From Ciona savignyi (taxonomy: Eukaryota > Chordata > Ascidiacea > Phlebobranchia > Cionidae): a DNA stretch of 64,000 nt. Under the pieces are notes generated by a model. The model worked only from the letters and a program-made list of their open reading frames with translations, searched no databases and was not told the DNA's origin. The position numbers were made by a program, and so were the translations under genes. Location of the stretch: contig CH002680.1 of NCBI GenBank assembly GCA_000149265.1, forward strand, positions 89,505-153,504. Reading direction: 5' to 3'. Below, piece by piece: positions 21,640-34,685 of this stretch (within the stretch, counting starts at the first letter, position 1; every line of letters starts with the position of its first letter).

Positions 21640-23186
21640 ATCTATTTGATCATAATTCAATTAATGGCTTGTTTTAACGACTGTTCGTTTCGTCGTCTTT
21701 TAATGTTCCCGTGTTGTGATTTGTTTTATTTGCTGTTTTAATACTGGGTCAAAAATAAGTAAAATTAAAAAAAGGATTAAAAACAAGATGTAGACCCCGC
21801 CATACATATAAACCTTTACACCGCCATACATAAAAATATACTGTTTTATATATACTATCGGGCGGTTATATTATTTCTATTTAACTCTTGCCTTTTTTCT
21901 AAATGTCACGCCAATACTTACATATTAGTGTTATATCTATAGCATATATTATTTAGTGTTTTAGCGTAAATTTACCTTAACCTTTTTATTGTTACATTTT
22001 TTATAGTTATAGCATATGTCCTACAGGCTCAAAACTGCGATTTACGGTGGTTCATTAAGGCGAATATACAGATTATTAATATAAATCTTATTTTCATGAA
22101 CCTGTTGAGCTTAGTATGTAATATTCCCAACCTAAATTATAGCAGATAATATAAAAAAGTTGAATACCTTTCCTAGAACGACATACTTTTCCTCTGTGGT
22201 GCTAAATTTACAAAAGGAAATATACGGGCATATATATTTACTATATTACACAAAGCTACTTGATTATTTCCAAGCATATTAATGGATTTGTACGTTAGCC
22301 TGCCTAACAAATAAGATTTGAGAGATTAAAACTATTTTATTAATGGTCATTTACTACATGGAGTAGCAAAAAAACAAGGCGTTTCGGTTAGGTTACATGT
22401 AAGCACGATTTGCAAGGTTGTTGTTGTAATTTTAAAAGCACATTTCTCCACGGTTAACCTACGTTTAAGCAGATAGTAATCAGAAACCGGTATATATGTC
22501 GTTGAGAGATACCTGGGGGTAATATATGGACATGAGTCAAAAAACGTAAGACAAATTCAATCCCGACCTTGCAATTTTAACTTTATACAGAATAGAACAT
22601 ATTAGTTGGTTTTCAAATTCTTTATTTAAATCTGAATTACGAGTTTATTATCAGGTATTTTTAAATTGGCAATATTTCTTAGAAAAACATTATTATCACG
22701 TTAGTCAATGAATAAAAACTGTCATGGAAATAAAAAGAGTAATTTATATTTATAGATAAGTTTCAGTCAAATGTTATATGTTGCAGCTACGTGTGATACA
22801 TATATTTACATAGTATGCAACTTGTTTTGTTTTCATTACTAATCGTTACATACTAAAAAGATTAACATTCTTGTTTCACAAAAAAATTGAAAAAAATATG
22901 AGATGGTTACTGGTTTGTAAAAGTTAATAGGTAGTTTACATAAACCAACAACTGTAAAAAGTACATAAGGTCAACATGCATAATATAGCTTTTAAAGAAT
23001 TCGAGATCGTAAGAAACTTAAACCTTTTGTTTAGACATGTCATCGCTGGTACCAGGTACACCGCGGTATACTCACCGCTCCTAGTCTTGTCAATAATACT
23101 TTAAGATTTTTAATATTTGAGGGAGTTTCAGTCATTCTGCAGGTTCTGCAAGGATTTCTTTAAAAAGCCATTCTGCAGGTTTGACG
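21640..23186. other. Region upstream of the trefoil-TSP1 gene
   Basis: AT-rich, with no coding exon seen. Near 21672-21770 is a T-rich block (GACTGTTCGTTTCGTCGTC) that recurs near 56735-56815, so part is repeat-derived. Just before the ATG at 23187 the sequence CATTCTGCAGGTT occurs twice (23133 and 23169); the second could serve as a 3' splice or SL trans-splice acceptor, which Ciona uses. That is inference. Confidence 0.45.
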
Positions 23187-26100
23187 ATGTTATGCGTTCT
23201 TACCTTTGTGAGCTTTGCAATTTTAACTACAGGTAAGCTAAAACCAAACTTTGTGAATGTGGTGGGTGTTTTGGTCTAAATGTGTCAGATTGTGAAGTAT
23301 GGCGATCTTGATATCTAGTTTAAATGTATTTCTGATATGTTTGAGTTTTAAATGAACATAAATGTCGACTATATTGATTACCAAGAAACTTTTGACATGT
23401 TACTTTTGCTATTTTATGTCCTAAGGCGCTAAGTTAATTATGTTACGTTCTTATTAGATGGCCTAGACATAAAATATAGCAAATTTAAGCACTGAATGAT
23501 CGAGTTTCATTGTTTTTTACGTTTCATGTCACTTTTAATTAACATTTTTAGAAACTGTTTTATATGACTAGATGTTAATGGAATACAATACGAATCTTTA
23601 TCACGTATAATGAAAATATAAATTAAATCAATAAACATTATTTAACCGTTTTGTAAATCATTTACTGTATATAGTCTTTTACAGACATTAAAACGCGATC
23701 GTTTGTTTAATTAAAAATTTGACATAATAGACTTGTCAAAAGACTCTTTTTTTCTGAATATTTAATCTGCCGGACAACACTTTTAGTTTTTTATTGATTT
23801 TGTTATACGTGTAGTTTATTTTTCAGTTTGTCGAGCGCAGACGTCACTGGGAAAGAATTGTTTTGTTTTTCCGCGTGATGAATGTGGTCAAAAAGTTACA
23901 AGCCAAGCTGCTTGTAACATCTTCCCGTTTTGCTGTTACGATCCATTGCAAAGCCCACATTGCTACAGGGCTCAAGGTGCGTAGCTGTTGAATATATGTA
24001 CATTAAATTTAAGTGTTTCCTTTTAAGTAATAGGTATTTCTTTATAAATGATTACTTGTAATAGAGCAGTAAAAGCGCGTTGATTTTAAAATATTACTTT
24101 AATGTGCTTATTATTTTGCCGAATTACGAAACATATAATAAAATGTAATATACGCCTTTACCTATGAACTTTGTGTTAAAATAGCCATTTTTGTGGATAC
24201 GTCTGCAGTTATTCTAGGATATAAAACTGTTTTTTTAAATCTACAAAATGCCACACAACAATTGTCATGACGCGTTATAAAAACTTATAAGAAATAGAAT
24301 TCTACCAACGGCTTTATTTACACCGAATCACCGGAACGTAAAATTGACAAAAATCACATTTGGGAACGCAAAGCAGCTTTTGGTAATATTGTTTAAGCAT
24401 TATTACATATTACACGTCCTATTTAAATGCACTGTAACTAATGCTGCAAAAAAATGTTAAACTATTTAAAATGTTTTCCGAAAGATCTTTTAAATGGATG
24501 CAGTTGGCTTTAGTTTAAAGTAAATGAGCAGCTATGTGTTTTGTTATCGACCCAATCGGATGCTATTTTACCAGCGGACTTCTTGTGCTTGTATTTGTTT
24601 AAGTATTCAATGGATTGTCATGTGTTCCTGATAACGGCATTGTTCGCTTACACGTGAATTAATATCATCATTGGTATTTCAGTTTCGGTCACTCTTGCAA
24701 CAATTTTAAGAGTGCGTGCCGCCGCGTCCATCCCAACAGTACCAAGACCTCTCAATCTTAACCCCCTGGTAACAGCATTGCAGAATCCGGCGTTATCTTC
24801 TGTAAGTTGCTTTATACTACTTGTAGAATGCAGATTCTAGCATTTTCTAGTAAACATTTAAAGGCACGGTTAAACAGAACGTGTATGTAGTCTAATTTAG
24901 CCGGAAGCGGCGAAAATGCTACGCGACAGGCACAGCCACCTACCACAAACAGCCAAAGACCAACAGGAAAGTTACCACGCATGTATAACTGTTAACTTGT
25001 TGTTGTATCAAACAAACAAGATTACTACTATTTTTATCGAAACAAAGATTTTAAAACGAAATTGATTGTCGATCCTACTATTTCTGGTTGCAACAATTTG
25101 ATTTTATGCTAAAATGCATTATTGATTTTATGCTTAAATGCAAAATCCACACTCAGCGTCAATGACTTTCAGGACATTCGGAATTCAGTTCGAGGTCGAA
25201 TTACAAATCTTGGGCTCTCTGTCGATTTCACAGTTTTTCCTACATGCCCCGTAAACGTCCCAATGTGTTACAGGTATGTTGGCTTATAGAACATACGCCG
25301 GATTCGTGTCTTCCATTGCGCACACTGAGTTCATTTCATTGTATTTTCCCCGCATGCGCTGAACACGAAATTAATAATAAAAAATAAAAAACTATAAATA
25401 TAAAGATACTACGGAGGAATATGGATATTCATGTTTTATCACCGTGGAATGGGAACTTATAGGGTATTTGTTAGATTGTATCTTGTCCACTATTTGGATA
25501 CTGTAGCTATTTTTATGTTGTATATCTAGTTGTATGTATTCGTTCATTTGGGTTAGACGCCCGGTACATACCTTGCTGAAAGACACAGTCGACAGCCAGG
25601 AGCTGGTTTCGATACCACAACCTTTTATCGCCCTCCCCATTTCACTTCTTTATGTTGTATATTTTCTGTTTTTTATGTGTGTTGGACTTATTGCAAAAAA
25701 GATTTGTTGTTGCCATTTGTCGTTGTGATATACATCGGACCAATATACCAAGAAACGGTCTCATGTGACATTCGATTTGTTTTGTTTATTTCAGAACAAA
25801 ATGCGGAAATGCTGTCGACTCCGAAACGAATCCAGTTTCTTGTTTTCAAGATCCTAAATGTTGTTTTGACAAAGACCTAATGGTATATAGACAATTGTAT
25901 GGGCCGGTGTATATGCACGGGGCACCCACTTGTTATCACGGGCCAACTGCCGCAAAATATCTGTAAGTAAAAAGCACAGTACATTCGCTGGATTTTGAAC
26001 GCAACCCCTACAATAAGCTTATTTTAAAAGTTTTGCTTTTTATAATAAGCAAACGTTTTCAAACGAATTGGGTTTAAAATAACATTTTGTACTTTTCAAA

Positions 26101-29100
26101 ATGATATATGTCACTCTGGCCTATGTTATTTTGTACAGATAGTCTTACTAATTAATGCATTATGCTACAAAAAAAGAATGAATTGAACTTGTAGTTCAAA
26201 AAGTTCATAGTCTTTTATATCTACAAGTTTTTAAAGTCTTCTTTTACCATATTCGGGATTTCGCTATTCGGATACAAGTATTCTGGGGGCATTGGTATAT
26301 AATTACAAACTATTTTACAGAGAACTTGCAGATATGGTCCGTCCGTGGAATCCATACTTTCAAGAATACATCATGAACCCTTTTAGGACGGTACAACAAA
26401 GTCCACTCAACTTCAATCTCAACACATTATGCCAAGCATCGAGTTTGTTAAATTTTGTGATGGCACAACCAATGTGTGGATGGCCGGGTGAGAAAGAGCT
26501 ATAGGTTAGAATACACATGTTTTACCAGGAATTACGAATGCATAAGTGGAGGTTAAACAGTGATAATCATTTACGACGTGGGGTGTTTAATGTGTCCAGA
26601 CGTGACAACGTTTATTAGTTGCCTTGGCGATTCGAAACTATTTTTATTATGTACTTTCAATATCTTTTAGTAATAAATATAATATTCCTTTGTAGGAAGC
26701 AATTTTATTGTGTATACCTAATGCTTTAAAAACCTGGCATGTTTACAAATATTATACCTACATAGGGACAGTGAAATAATGATAGAATTATATTCATCGC
26801 AGAAGTTGATATTTTTAAAACCTAAACAAGTAAATTTTTACAAAAAAAATTATATCGTTATAGCCTTATCCTCTATTCCAAAGACGTGAGTTTTCTACTA
26901 GAGGTCAGTGACAAGTAACACACAACTCACGTAACAGTACTTCCACCGAGCGTGAACCAATTAGTGTTATCTGCGCCTTTGCATCTTACGCGGTGTGTTA
27001 ACGATACAGCTTTTTTGGGGCAGTTGTAATTGGAACGTACTAGTGAGCGGTCGTATCCTGCTGTGGTTTTAACGAATACAGGTCTTATACACGAACCCTA
27101 CAATTGTTACACTCACAAACAACGAAAGTGACCTTGGTAACATGATTGCACGTATATTATATTACGGTCAGTAGACTAAAAACACTACAATTTGCGTTAC
27201 ACTAAAAGAAGTGATCGTCCAAAAGATTATTCCTCGCTGCTACACAACCAATTTGTTTCAAATAAAATCTAGTAGTATTTCATTTTAAAAACCATTAGAA
27301 AATCATTTTAAACAGCTTATAATTTGTAGTTGTTAAGAGATGTTAATATAATTTTACCAAAATGTATTTTTATGCAGGCATCACGAAACTTGAATGTGAA
27401 CTAAAAGGTTGTTGTTTCAATCTAATAAGAAATAAATGTACTTATCCGAACCCTGCCCTTGGCCAGCAGTTTGGATCCAACGCCGCCTATCCTGAACTAA
27501 AAGCTGAGACCACACAAGAAACGCAATGCCCTAATGTAAGCTGATCGTCGATGCATATCAAAATTATAGAGCTATCTCTGCTATTTTAAATGCATGATAT
27601 AAAATCATATATGGTAAAACTCTTTTTTTTAATTGAAGCAATAAAAGTTATTATGATTTGCTTTAAAAAAAGGATCGGGCATGTGCATGTTGATTATGAG
27701 CTACTTTGTTTTTCTCTGCGTGGTTCTCATGACGTGACTGCCTTGTCAGCCGCCAACTTTTCGACAATGATTATTCAATCGGGTTAAAACTTTCAGTAGC
27801 ATTAACCTATATGTTGGTTAATTGTAATGATCTGTTAAAAAAAATTAAGGGGATTCTAGACATAGATTCTTTGACAATCGATAACTCGAGGAAAAACTAT
27901 TTACTTTAAATATGAATAAATATCAAAGGTGCCAAAACTGAATGCATGTTACTCATAGTGTCAAAAATAGATTATTGGGGGAAACCCCAAAATATGAAAT
28001 ACGTAGGTAAAACTTACACAAATCGAGAGAAAATATTAAACCGTTTTCCGGAAAATCCATTGAAAAATATAAAAATAGAAAATCATTAAGACAATAGAAC
28101 GCAGGCAGTTTCACAACTATCACAAAATGCACTTAGTCATTATTTAGGGCAATTTTTATATATACTAACTTACCTTTAAAGTATAGCGTGATCGTTTTGA
28201 TTTATAACAGTAATATTGCTGCTGCTCTATTGTAGACATTTTTAATGTGCTACATAATTTTATCAGGAGCAAGCGGTGTTATCGTTTTATATGTTATCAT
28301 ACGGACAATCCTCGGATAACCTTGCTAATGCGTAAGGAAATATTCTCACAGGGGTAACTGTCAGATTATCCCACGCCGACTGTCTGGTTGCCGAAACTAT
28401 TGCATATTGCAGTGTGATTTATATGAGCGTGTCGTTTTTCCCGATGCAGCAGAACCCGTTAATCGACCCAGTTTAAGCGAACCGACTGGCTCACGACCAG
28501 CTTCAAATATGAAACCCTCGGATGGATAAACGTGGTTTACACTCTGCCGTTACTTAGCTACAATCCTTCTAAACCAAGTTGTTAAATATTTTATTTTTAT
28601 CACCCGATGACCGTCAATGACTGTGGCTTTTGTATTTTCCAGCGATTACTTCTACAATCATTTTCAACACCTGGTCAGTTCCGTCGACTACCTTGCATGA
28701 TATCCAACTCAATCAACGATACATCCATTCTCCTAACCTGTCCTCGAGATCGTTGTTGCACCGATCTCAGTGGCCTATTCCAAACCTCTGGACTGCAACT
28801 AGGTAACTACGGCATGATTCGAGATCCAAGCTTGGCCGGCCTAGGCACGATCGGAAGCCCTGCGGACAACCGAGCTCTTTACTCGCTCTTACCGTCCGCA
28901 GGTCTAGGTCTCACAGGGCAAATTTGTCCGTTTCGGTTCACACCAATTCCGGGCTTGCCCGACCTCTCAGCGAAAGTCCTCGGCTGCTGTAATGTATTCT
29001 CTTGCTTTCACCGAAAATGGGTTTGTTTTGTTAACTGTACTTTAATTGCGACCTTTGTCATTTTAATAAATAATATTATTCTCAGGTTCAGCGTGTGTCA

Positions 29101-31389
29101 ACCACACAAGCCCCACCGACTGCCCGACCACCTGGTATTTCTCAGCAGTTTCCTCTTGCGCAACAAAACCAGTTTCAAGTAGGAAACACTGCCCCTCCGC
29201 CGACCATCGCCCAATCCTTCAGAAGCACAGAGGCTGCACGAACAGATTGGCCCGCAGTTTGGAGGCAATGGACTTCCTGGTCGTCTTGTTCAAGAACATG
29301 CGGAGAAGGAAACTCAACCAGAGAAAGACGCTGTTACTACACAGATAACACGAATACAGAAGCACCTCCCAGCAATTGCGGTGGCTCCGGTATCGAATAT
29401 ACTCAGTGCAACTATGAACCTTGTGCTACAGGAACGTGGAGTCCATGGGAGGATTGGGGAGGTTGCTCGCAATCCTGCGGTGACGGGGTGCAACGTAAAA
29501 CCCGGCGCTGCGTTGGTTTTAACCAACCTTTAAATTGCCCGGGTCAAAGGTCGATGTTAAGGGCGTGTCGTGGTGGTTGTTACGAATGGTCTGCTTGGGG
29601 GCATTACTTTGGTTGTAATGCTCGATGTGGGGCTGGCAGTGGGGTAGAATCCAGGTACAGAACGTGCGAAGAAAACCGCAGAGCCGTGTCAAATATGTTA
29701 TGCATTGGACAACATTATTCATCACGTCCGTGTAATGCTTCTAATTGTATTCGCGTCGCACAGTGGTCCTTATGGAGCAGTTGTTCTGTGACTTGTGGCA
29801 ACGGGGTTCGAAGACGCACTCGCCAGTGTTTCAGGGACGAGCTACCTGTAGCAGAGAACTGTCCACAGACCGTATCACAATCAGAGCCTTGCTCAGCACC
29901 AAGTTGTCCTTCCGCCAATACAAACTTGGCAACCTGGCAGAATTGGCAGGAATGGGGTGGATGCTCGGTGACATGTGGGCGTGGCGTAAGAGTTCGGACA
30001 CGCGCTTGTTTATATAGACGAAGGGCGGAAACGATCCTGCCTTCTCATGTCTGCTCAGATCTGTATACTGGTTCTGCGGCCACCTCTGAACAAGATTGCG
30101 ATAATGGTGTCTGTGAGTATATAGTTGTTATTATTACTGTAGTGTTTTTAATAGTCCATTTATAAAAAATCCTCAAACCATTGCAATTCGTCTGTCGAAT
30201 ACCACCAATTTCGTCGTACACTCCTCAAAAATATCCAATGTTTTTAATGTACACTCTGGGAGCCATTGACATATTTTAAAGACCTATAAGTTAACGCATG
30301 TAACCTTGCCTTTTGGAAAGCATTTAGTCTGTATAGCGAAGAGTGTATTTAAACATGGAATATTTAAGATTGACCCTGTCTTTTATGCTTACTGTCTAAA
30401 AAGTTAGTAAAGTTTTAACGTCTATTTTTTATAGGTCGAGAAGTGGTTACATATTCATGGACAATGTGGACATCATACAGCGAATGTTCATGTGGTACAT
30501 CAGGACAGACGAAACAACGTTACTGCGTCGGTTCAGATGGACGGGTATAGTTTTTATTTTTTTAAATTTATAAGTGGTATATATGTTAACAATCGCATTT
30601 GGCAATGCATTTGGTGGATGATGCCTGAATTAAAATTAACGGGTTAAATTAAGATTGTTCCAATGCATCTATCATCGCACATTCCACAGTGTACACTAGG
30701 AAATCTGACGATTGTCCGTGTGATAACACATCATACGTCTTCTCATTAACGGAGATAACACATGAATATTAAATCCTACGGTAGTTTAATATTATAGTAA
30801 GACCATTTTTCTTCGTTTTGCTCTTCAGCTGCACAACAATCGTTGTCCTGGAAGTTCGACGAGCACGAAACCTTGTGGAAGTGATCCATGTTTAACTTGG
30901 ATCTCTTGGAGCTCTTGGGATGCTTGCTCGGCGACTTGTGGAGTGGGGATGCAGCTACGGGGAAGGTGGGTAGACGATAAAAGCATTGGTTTTTAACCGT
31001 GACTGTAAACTACCATATATTTTTTATGGTAACGGATGTTATTTTTAGTTTTAAAAAAACATTGAATTGAGATTTAATTACATTCGACACATTTACGTCC
31101 TGTATAGGAATTTAGCCTTAATGAGAAAAAAAAAACAGTTTTACTAAAGGGATCAATGATTGTCTACCGACAAATTATCAAGTAATTTTCTAAGTGCTGT
31201 CTAATGATGTCTTCGTAATATTTTAGTTTAACGTTTTACCATTTCCAAATAGTATTTATAAAACAGTTAAGAAGTAATTTGAAAAGATTTAAATATTTTT
31301 GATACAGATGCCAAAGTACGGACGGCATAAACTGCGATCTTACCACAATGGTGTTTGGGGAGCGAAACTGCACTCTGCGTGATTGCTAA
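23187..31389 (+). CDS. Secreted trefoil-like/thrombospondin type 1 repeat protein (871 aa)
   Basis: Complete 12-exon gene: 23187-23232, 23827-23976, 24683-24801, 25173-25273, 25795-25962, 26321-26487, 27378-27535, 28643-28993, 29086-30112, 30435-30544, 30829-30965 and 31308-31389. The exons sum to 2616 nt, every phase joins and all junctions are GT-AG. Exon 1 is a signal peptide (MLCVLTFVSFAILTT). The first half has trefoil (P-type)-like Cys modules: CFVFPRDECGQ...FCCYD, KCGNAVD...KCCFD, the canonical CGWPGITKLECELKGCCF (about residues 247-267), and two looser CC modules in exon 8. After a Pro/Thr/Gln linker come seven TSP1 repeats (about residues 478-871) with WTSWSSCSRTCGEG-like cores and WxxW motifs, sites of C-mannosylation in the family. 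It is predicted to be an extracellular matrix or mucus protein binding glycans or other matrix proteins. No transmembrane segment or GPI signal is seen; the protein ends shortly after the last Cys pair. Function beyond this is unknown. Confidence 0.92.
30680..30775 (+). repeat. Decayed SINE fragment inside an intron
   Basis: CTGACGATTGTCCGTGTGATAAC and TAACGGAGATAACACATGAATAT match the 3' body of the tRNA-derived SINE. It lies in the intron between the exons ending at 30544 and starting at 30829. Confidence 0.6.
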
Positions 31390-32334
31390 TTTATGTATTT
31401 ATGTGTAAATATGAAGGGCAGCAATGTCAGTATGTGGTTAACTTTTTATATTTAACCATGGACAGTTCCTTGTTGTCTTTATTGTGATGTTTTCTTTATT
31501 ATGAGTTTTTGTGATAAATACTTTCCATCACACCTTCTTTGTTCTTATTAACATCGTGTCTTTTGTCGTTATGATTTAATTAATTGATTTAACGCATACA
31601 TGACATCTCGTCCTAAAAACAACAGTTATTCGAGACGGCCTGATAATTTTGTCTATCTACTAAACCAAGAAACAAGATAGACCACCTCCTAATTTCAATG
31701 ATATCAACCGCAAACCACAGCCCAAAATTACTCCATCTCATGTTATGTAGTCATTTAATCGGTGGTGTGTAGTGGTTTCTTCGTTTTGTGCCCGGGGTTT
31801 ATAGTTGACAACACCAATTTAGTTTAAATTCAATTGGTGTTTATTACTTTTCTTAACTTATTGTTTTGACTTAGATGTGATAAATTTATTAGTAATTCAT
31901 TAGTAAATTACCTCGAATGATGTGCAAGTTTGTAAAGACGGGAATTCTTTCAGATTAAGGGCCTGCTGACTTTTCAACATGTTATTGCTGACTTTTCAAC
32001 ATGTAACTTTATTTTAATAATTGTTCGGTTTGTAATATATTCTTTTTGATGCGCTTTATTCGACAGTAATACAATTTGCATTATATGTATATATTGTATA
32101 TAGCTATTTTTTCTGCTTTCGCGCGTGCTTAACTATAAACTTTTCCAACAAGCAAACTATATAATATGCAAATGTTCTTGGGTTACTTTTGTCAGTTACC
32201 AATCATTGCCATAACTTATTAATTGTACCTTAAACTGTTTGTTTTGTCAATAGGCAGTCGAAATCGTTTTTTTTATAAGTCACCATTTCTCCCCTTTCAG
32301 ATTAGTTCACTAAACAAACAAATTGCGATATATA
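31390..32334. other. 3' flank of the trefoil-TSP1 gene
   Basis: Probably 3'UTR and intergenic DNA. It holds a short direct repeat, TGCTGACTTTTCAACATGT, twice near 31966-32003. No gene seen. Confidence 0.4.
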
Positions 32335-32520
32335 AGGTTGAATTCGCCGGAGCATCCTATCTCTCCAATGTAAACTGACCTAAAAAGGTGCTGTTACTCA
32401 AAATCCTGACACAGGAAGTCTAAGAATTTTTCACAAATACAAAATTTAATCTTGGTCTGCAACCCAAACTAAAACCCTCTAAAATTTTACTTAATTTTGA
32501 GCTGGTACCCCTCGGTACAC
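32335..32520 (-). repeat. Dispersed repeat, partial inverse copy
   Basis: Reverse-orientation copy of part of the 20943 repeat (CTATCTCTCCAATGTAAACTG, then ACTCAAAATCCTGACA). Separated by about 350 bp from the fuller copy at 32876. Confidence 0.65.
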
Positions 32521-32875
32521 AGGAAACCTCTACGCTAAGGTTTTTTGTACAGCGCATTTATGGGTTTCTTTGATTTCGAAGTTTTTACATCGTTTCCTTT
32601 TAGCTCTTTCTAGGTCGCGCTCAGCTAAAAGCACATCTGGACCATCCAAGAAAGTATTTAAAACAATATTGGTTAAAATTTCGCCAACTCTGCTTTAAAT
32701 AGAACCTTTTGTTAAGCGCTGTGCTCAAAAGGAGCTTAACTTTTTTTGACAGCTTCAGGAAATTTACCTGGACCCATCACGCAAAATGTCGATTTGTGTA
32801 TGTTGGTACAGTTCAGTGTTATCTAACAATTTATGCTGTTTCAGCCTTTCACTTCTTGTCGAGATGTCTGTACTT

Positions 32876-33345
32876 TAGGAGGCGTTCAACTAATTATTCT
32901 GCCTATCTCTCCAATGCAAACTGACCTCACAAAAACGACTGTCACTCAAAATCCTGACATAGGAAGTCTTAGATTTTTTCACAATTTAAAATTGAAGCTT
33001 GGATCTGCAACCTAAACTCAAAACCCTACAAAATTTTGTTTAAAAATTTTGAGCCCATACCCCCTCGTACATCGGCAACTTTTTTTCCAACAAACAGCTA
33101 GCAGATGCACAATCAACACCTTTATTTTACAAAGCACTGCTCCACGATTACAAAACTTTATAGCTAAACGAGAACACCGGCGCGCAGCCTAGCACATGCT
33201 GCTTTCAACCAAACAAACATTGGGGAATCACCACCATTGTTACTCAGCAAAACACTTCGTTTAAAAACAATGACTCATGGAGGGTACCACTCGTCACATC
33301 CTGCCGTTCATAGAGGTCTTAATTGGTTATACGCCATCTTAAGCA
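32876..33345 (-). repeat. Dispersed repeat, inverse copy
   Basis: Reverse complement of 20943-21405, recognisable over most of its length (for example AATCAACACCTTTATTT, ACACCGGCGCGCAGCC, GACTCATGGAGGGTACC). The two copies lie in inverted orientation about 11.5 kb apart and bracket the trefoil-TSP1 gene. Confidence 0.75.
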
Positions 33346-33379
33346 CCGCCAAAACCGTGAAAATGGATTTATTTTATAT

Positions 33380-33560
33380 TTTTTCCGATAGCAGAAATTC
33401 CTATAGGAGTTTTTTGTTAAATTGTAGGTCAAGTTAAACTATGGGCATGCCAGTTAGGATTTCTAAAAGTTTTACCCTGATTGGATAATCCATTCATGTT
33501 AATGACCAGGCGACATGACATGTCTGTCACCAGCGTAACGCAGAAAAAATGAAAAAAATA
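33380..33560 (+). repeat. Short repeat shared with 61390-61580
   Basis: The block AGGAGTTTTTTGTTAAATTG ... CTGTCACCAGCG resembles 61390-61580 (GGGTTTTTTGTAAAATTAAA ... CTGTCACCAGCG). A diverged interspersed repeat of unknown class. Confidence 0.5.
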
Positions 33561-34685
33561 AACATTAAAATCAAAATGTCAATAAATTAAATGACCATGT
33601 TTAAATAATTTGGTCAACCTAAACCTCTACAAATATTTAAAGAATTTCAAGAACCAAATTCCAATATCAATCAGTAAATCGTAAATTCAACGCTTTCTGT
33701 TAAAATAAAACAACGCTTTATGCAGCACACGAATCAAACAATAAGTTTACCATGTAAGCAGTTATGAAGACTATACTTCCCATCCCTTTATCCGCACTTC
33801 ACGGATCTGCGCGTGCAGTCTTCGAGCCATGTTCCAGTCGGGCATTTAGGTAAGTGGTGTTGGATTGTTAGTTGTGTGGATAGATTTGTTAGTATCTATT
33901 CCCATTGGGACCGTGTGTGTATTCAAAACTCAGTCGGACTCTGTTTTTAATTTTAACCCCTTTTCGGAAAACACTTATTTTTATTGATTGTTTTGAGCCT
34001 GAGATTCAACATAAACGGCAAGCGTTTCTTTGAAATGCAGTCTGCACAGAAAACATACTAGCCAATCCCTGCAATGTGTTGAATATCTGAACTTTTTTTT
34101 AAAAAAAATACGCTTATCTGAAGCCTAACGCAAGCCGCTGACAGGTGTAAACAAATCCACGGAACTACCCCATTGTAAAGCATGCTCTAAAATGTGATAA
34201 CGTATGGTATACTACGTTTCATATCCTACCAACACATAGTTATATTTAAATGAAATACCGTATCTCTATACCTTTATCCCAAGGTGACACTTTATAAGGG
34301 ACGAAAATTGAATAAAACTGTATTTTCACGAAATGTATAAAAATAGTTGTAAAACACCATGCGACAACAATGTATATAACACAATTTTTGAGGCCGACGA
34401 ACCTTCGACAACTCTGGATGAAGAAGTTTGAATAAAAGAGTTTATTGTAGATTGGGAACTATAACGGTCTGCAGAAAATAAATGTTAGATATAAATGATG
34501 GCGTATAACGTATATTCGCAAATAAAAATGAGCCACTTACCCATGTAGCACATATTAGTATAATTCAAAAAAGTAAATATGTCGACTTTATTTAACTACT
34601 TGCGTTTCTAGAGTATTAATCCATACCTCTTACACTAGTACCATTCGCTGCGAATCAATACAGAACTAAATATAAAAAATCTTAC
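33561..34685. other. 3' side of the CUB gene, unresolved
   Basis: The last CUB-gene exon I can support ends at 34686 with a good donor, so at least one more exon should lie here or beyond. A candidate acceptor near 34410 (TTCTTCATCCAG on minus) opens a frame in the right phase that ends within about 45 codons, but it carries no CUB motif. No CUB half-domain was found. Confidence 0.35.

Noticed and set aside
33763..33852. Plus-strand ATG exon with a good donor (TTTAG|GTAAGT) and a presequence-like start (MKTILPIPLSALHGSARAVF)
   Set aside because: No second exon in matching phase could be found before or inside the CUB gene on the other strand, so it is kept only as a possibility.
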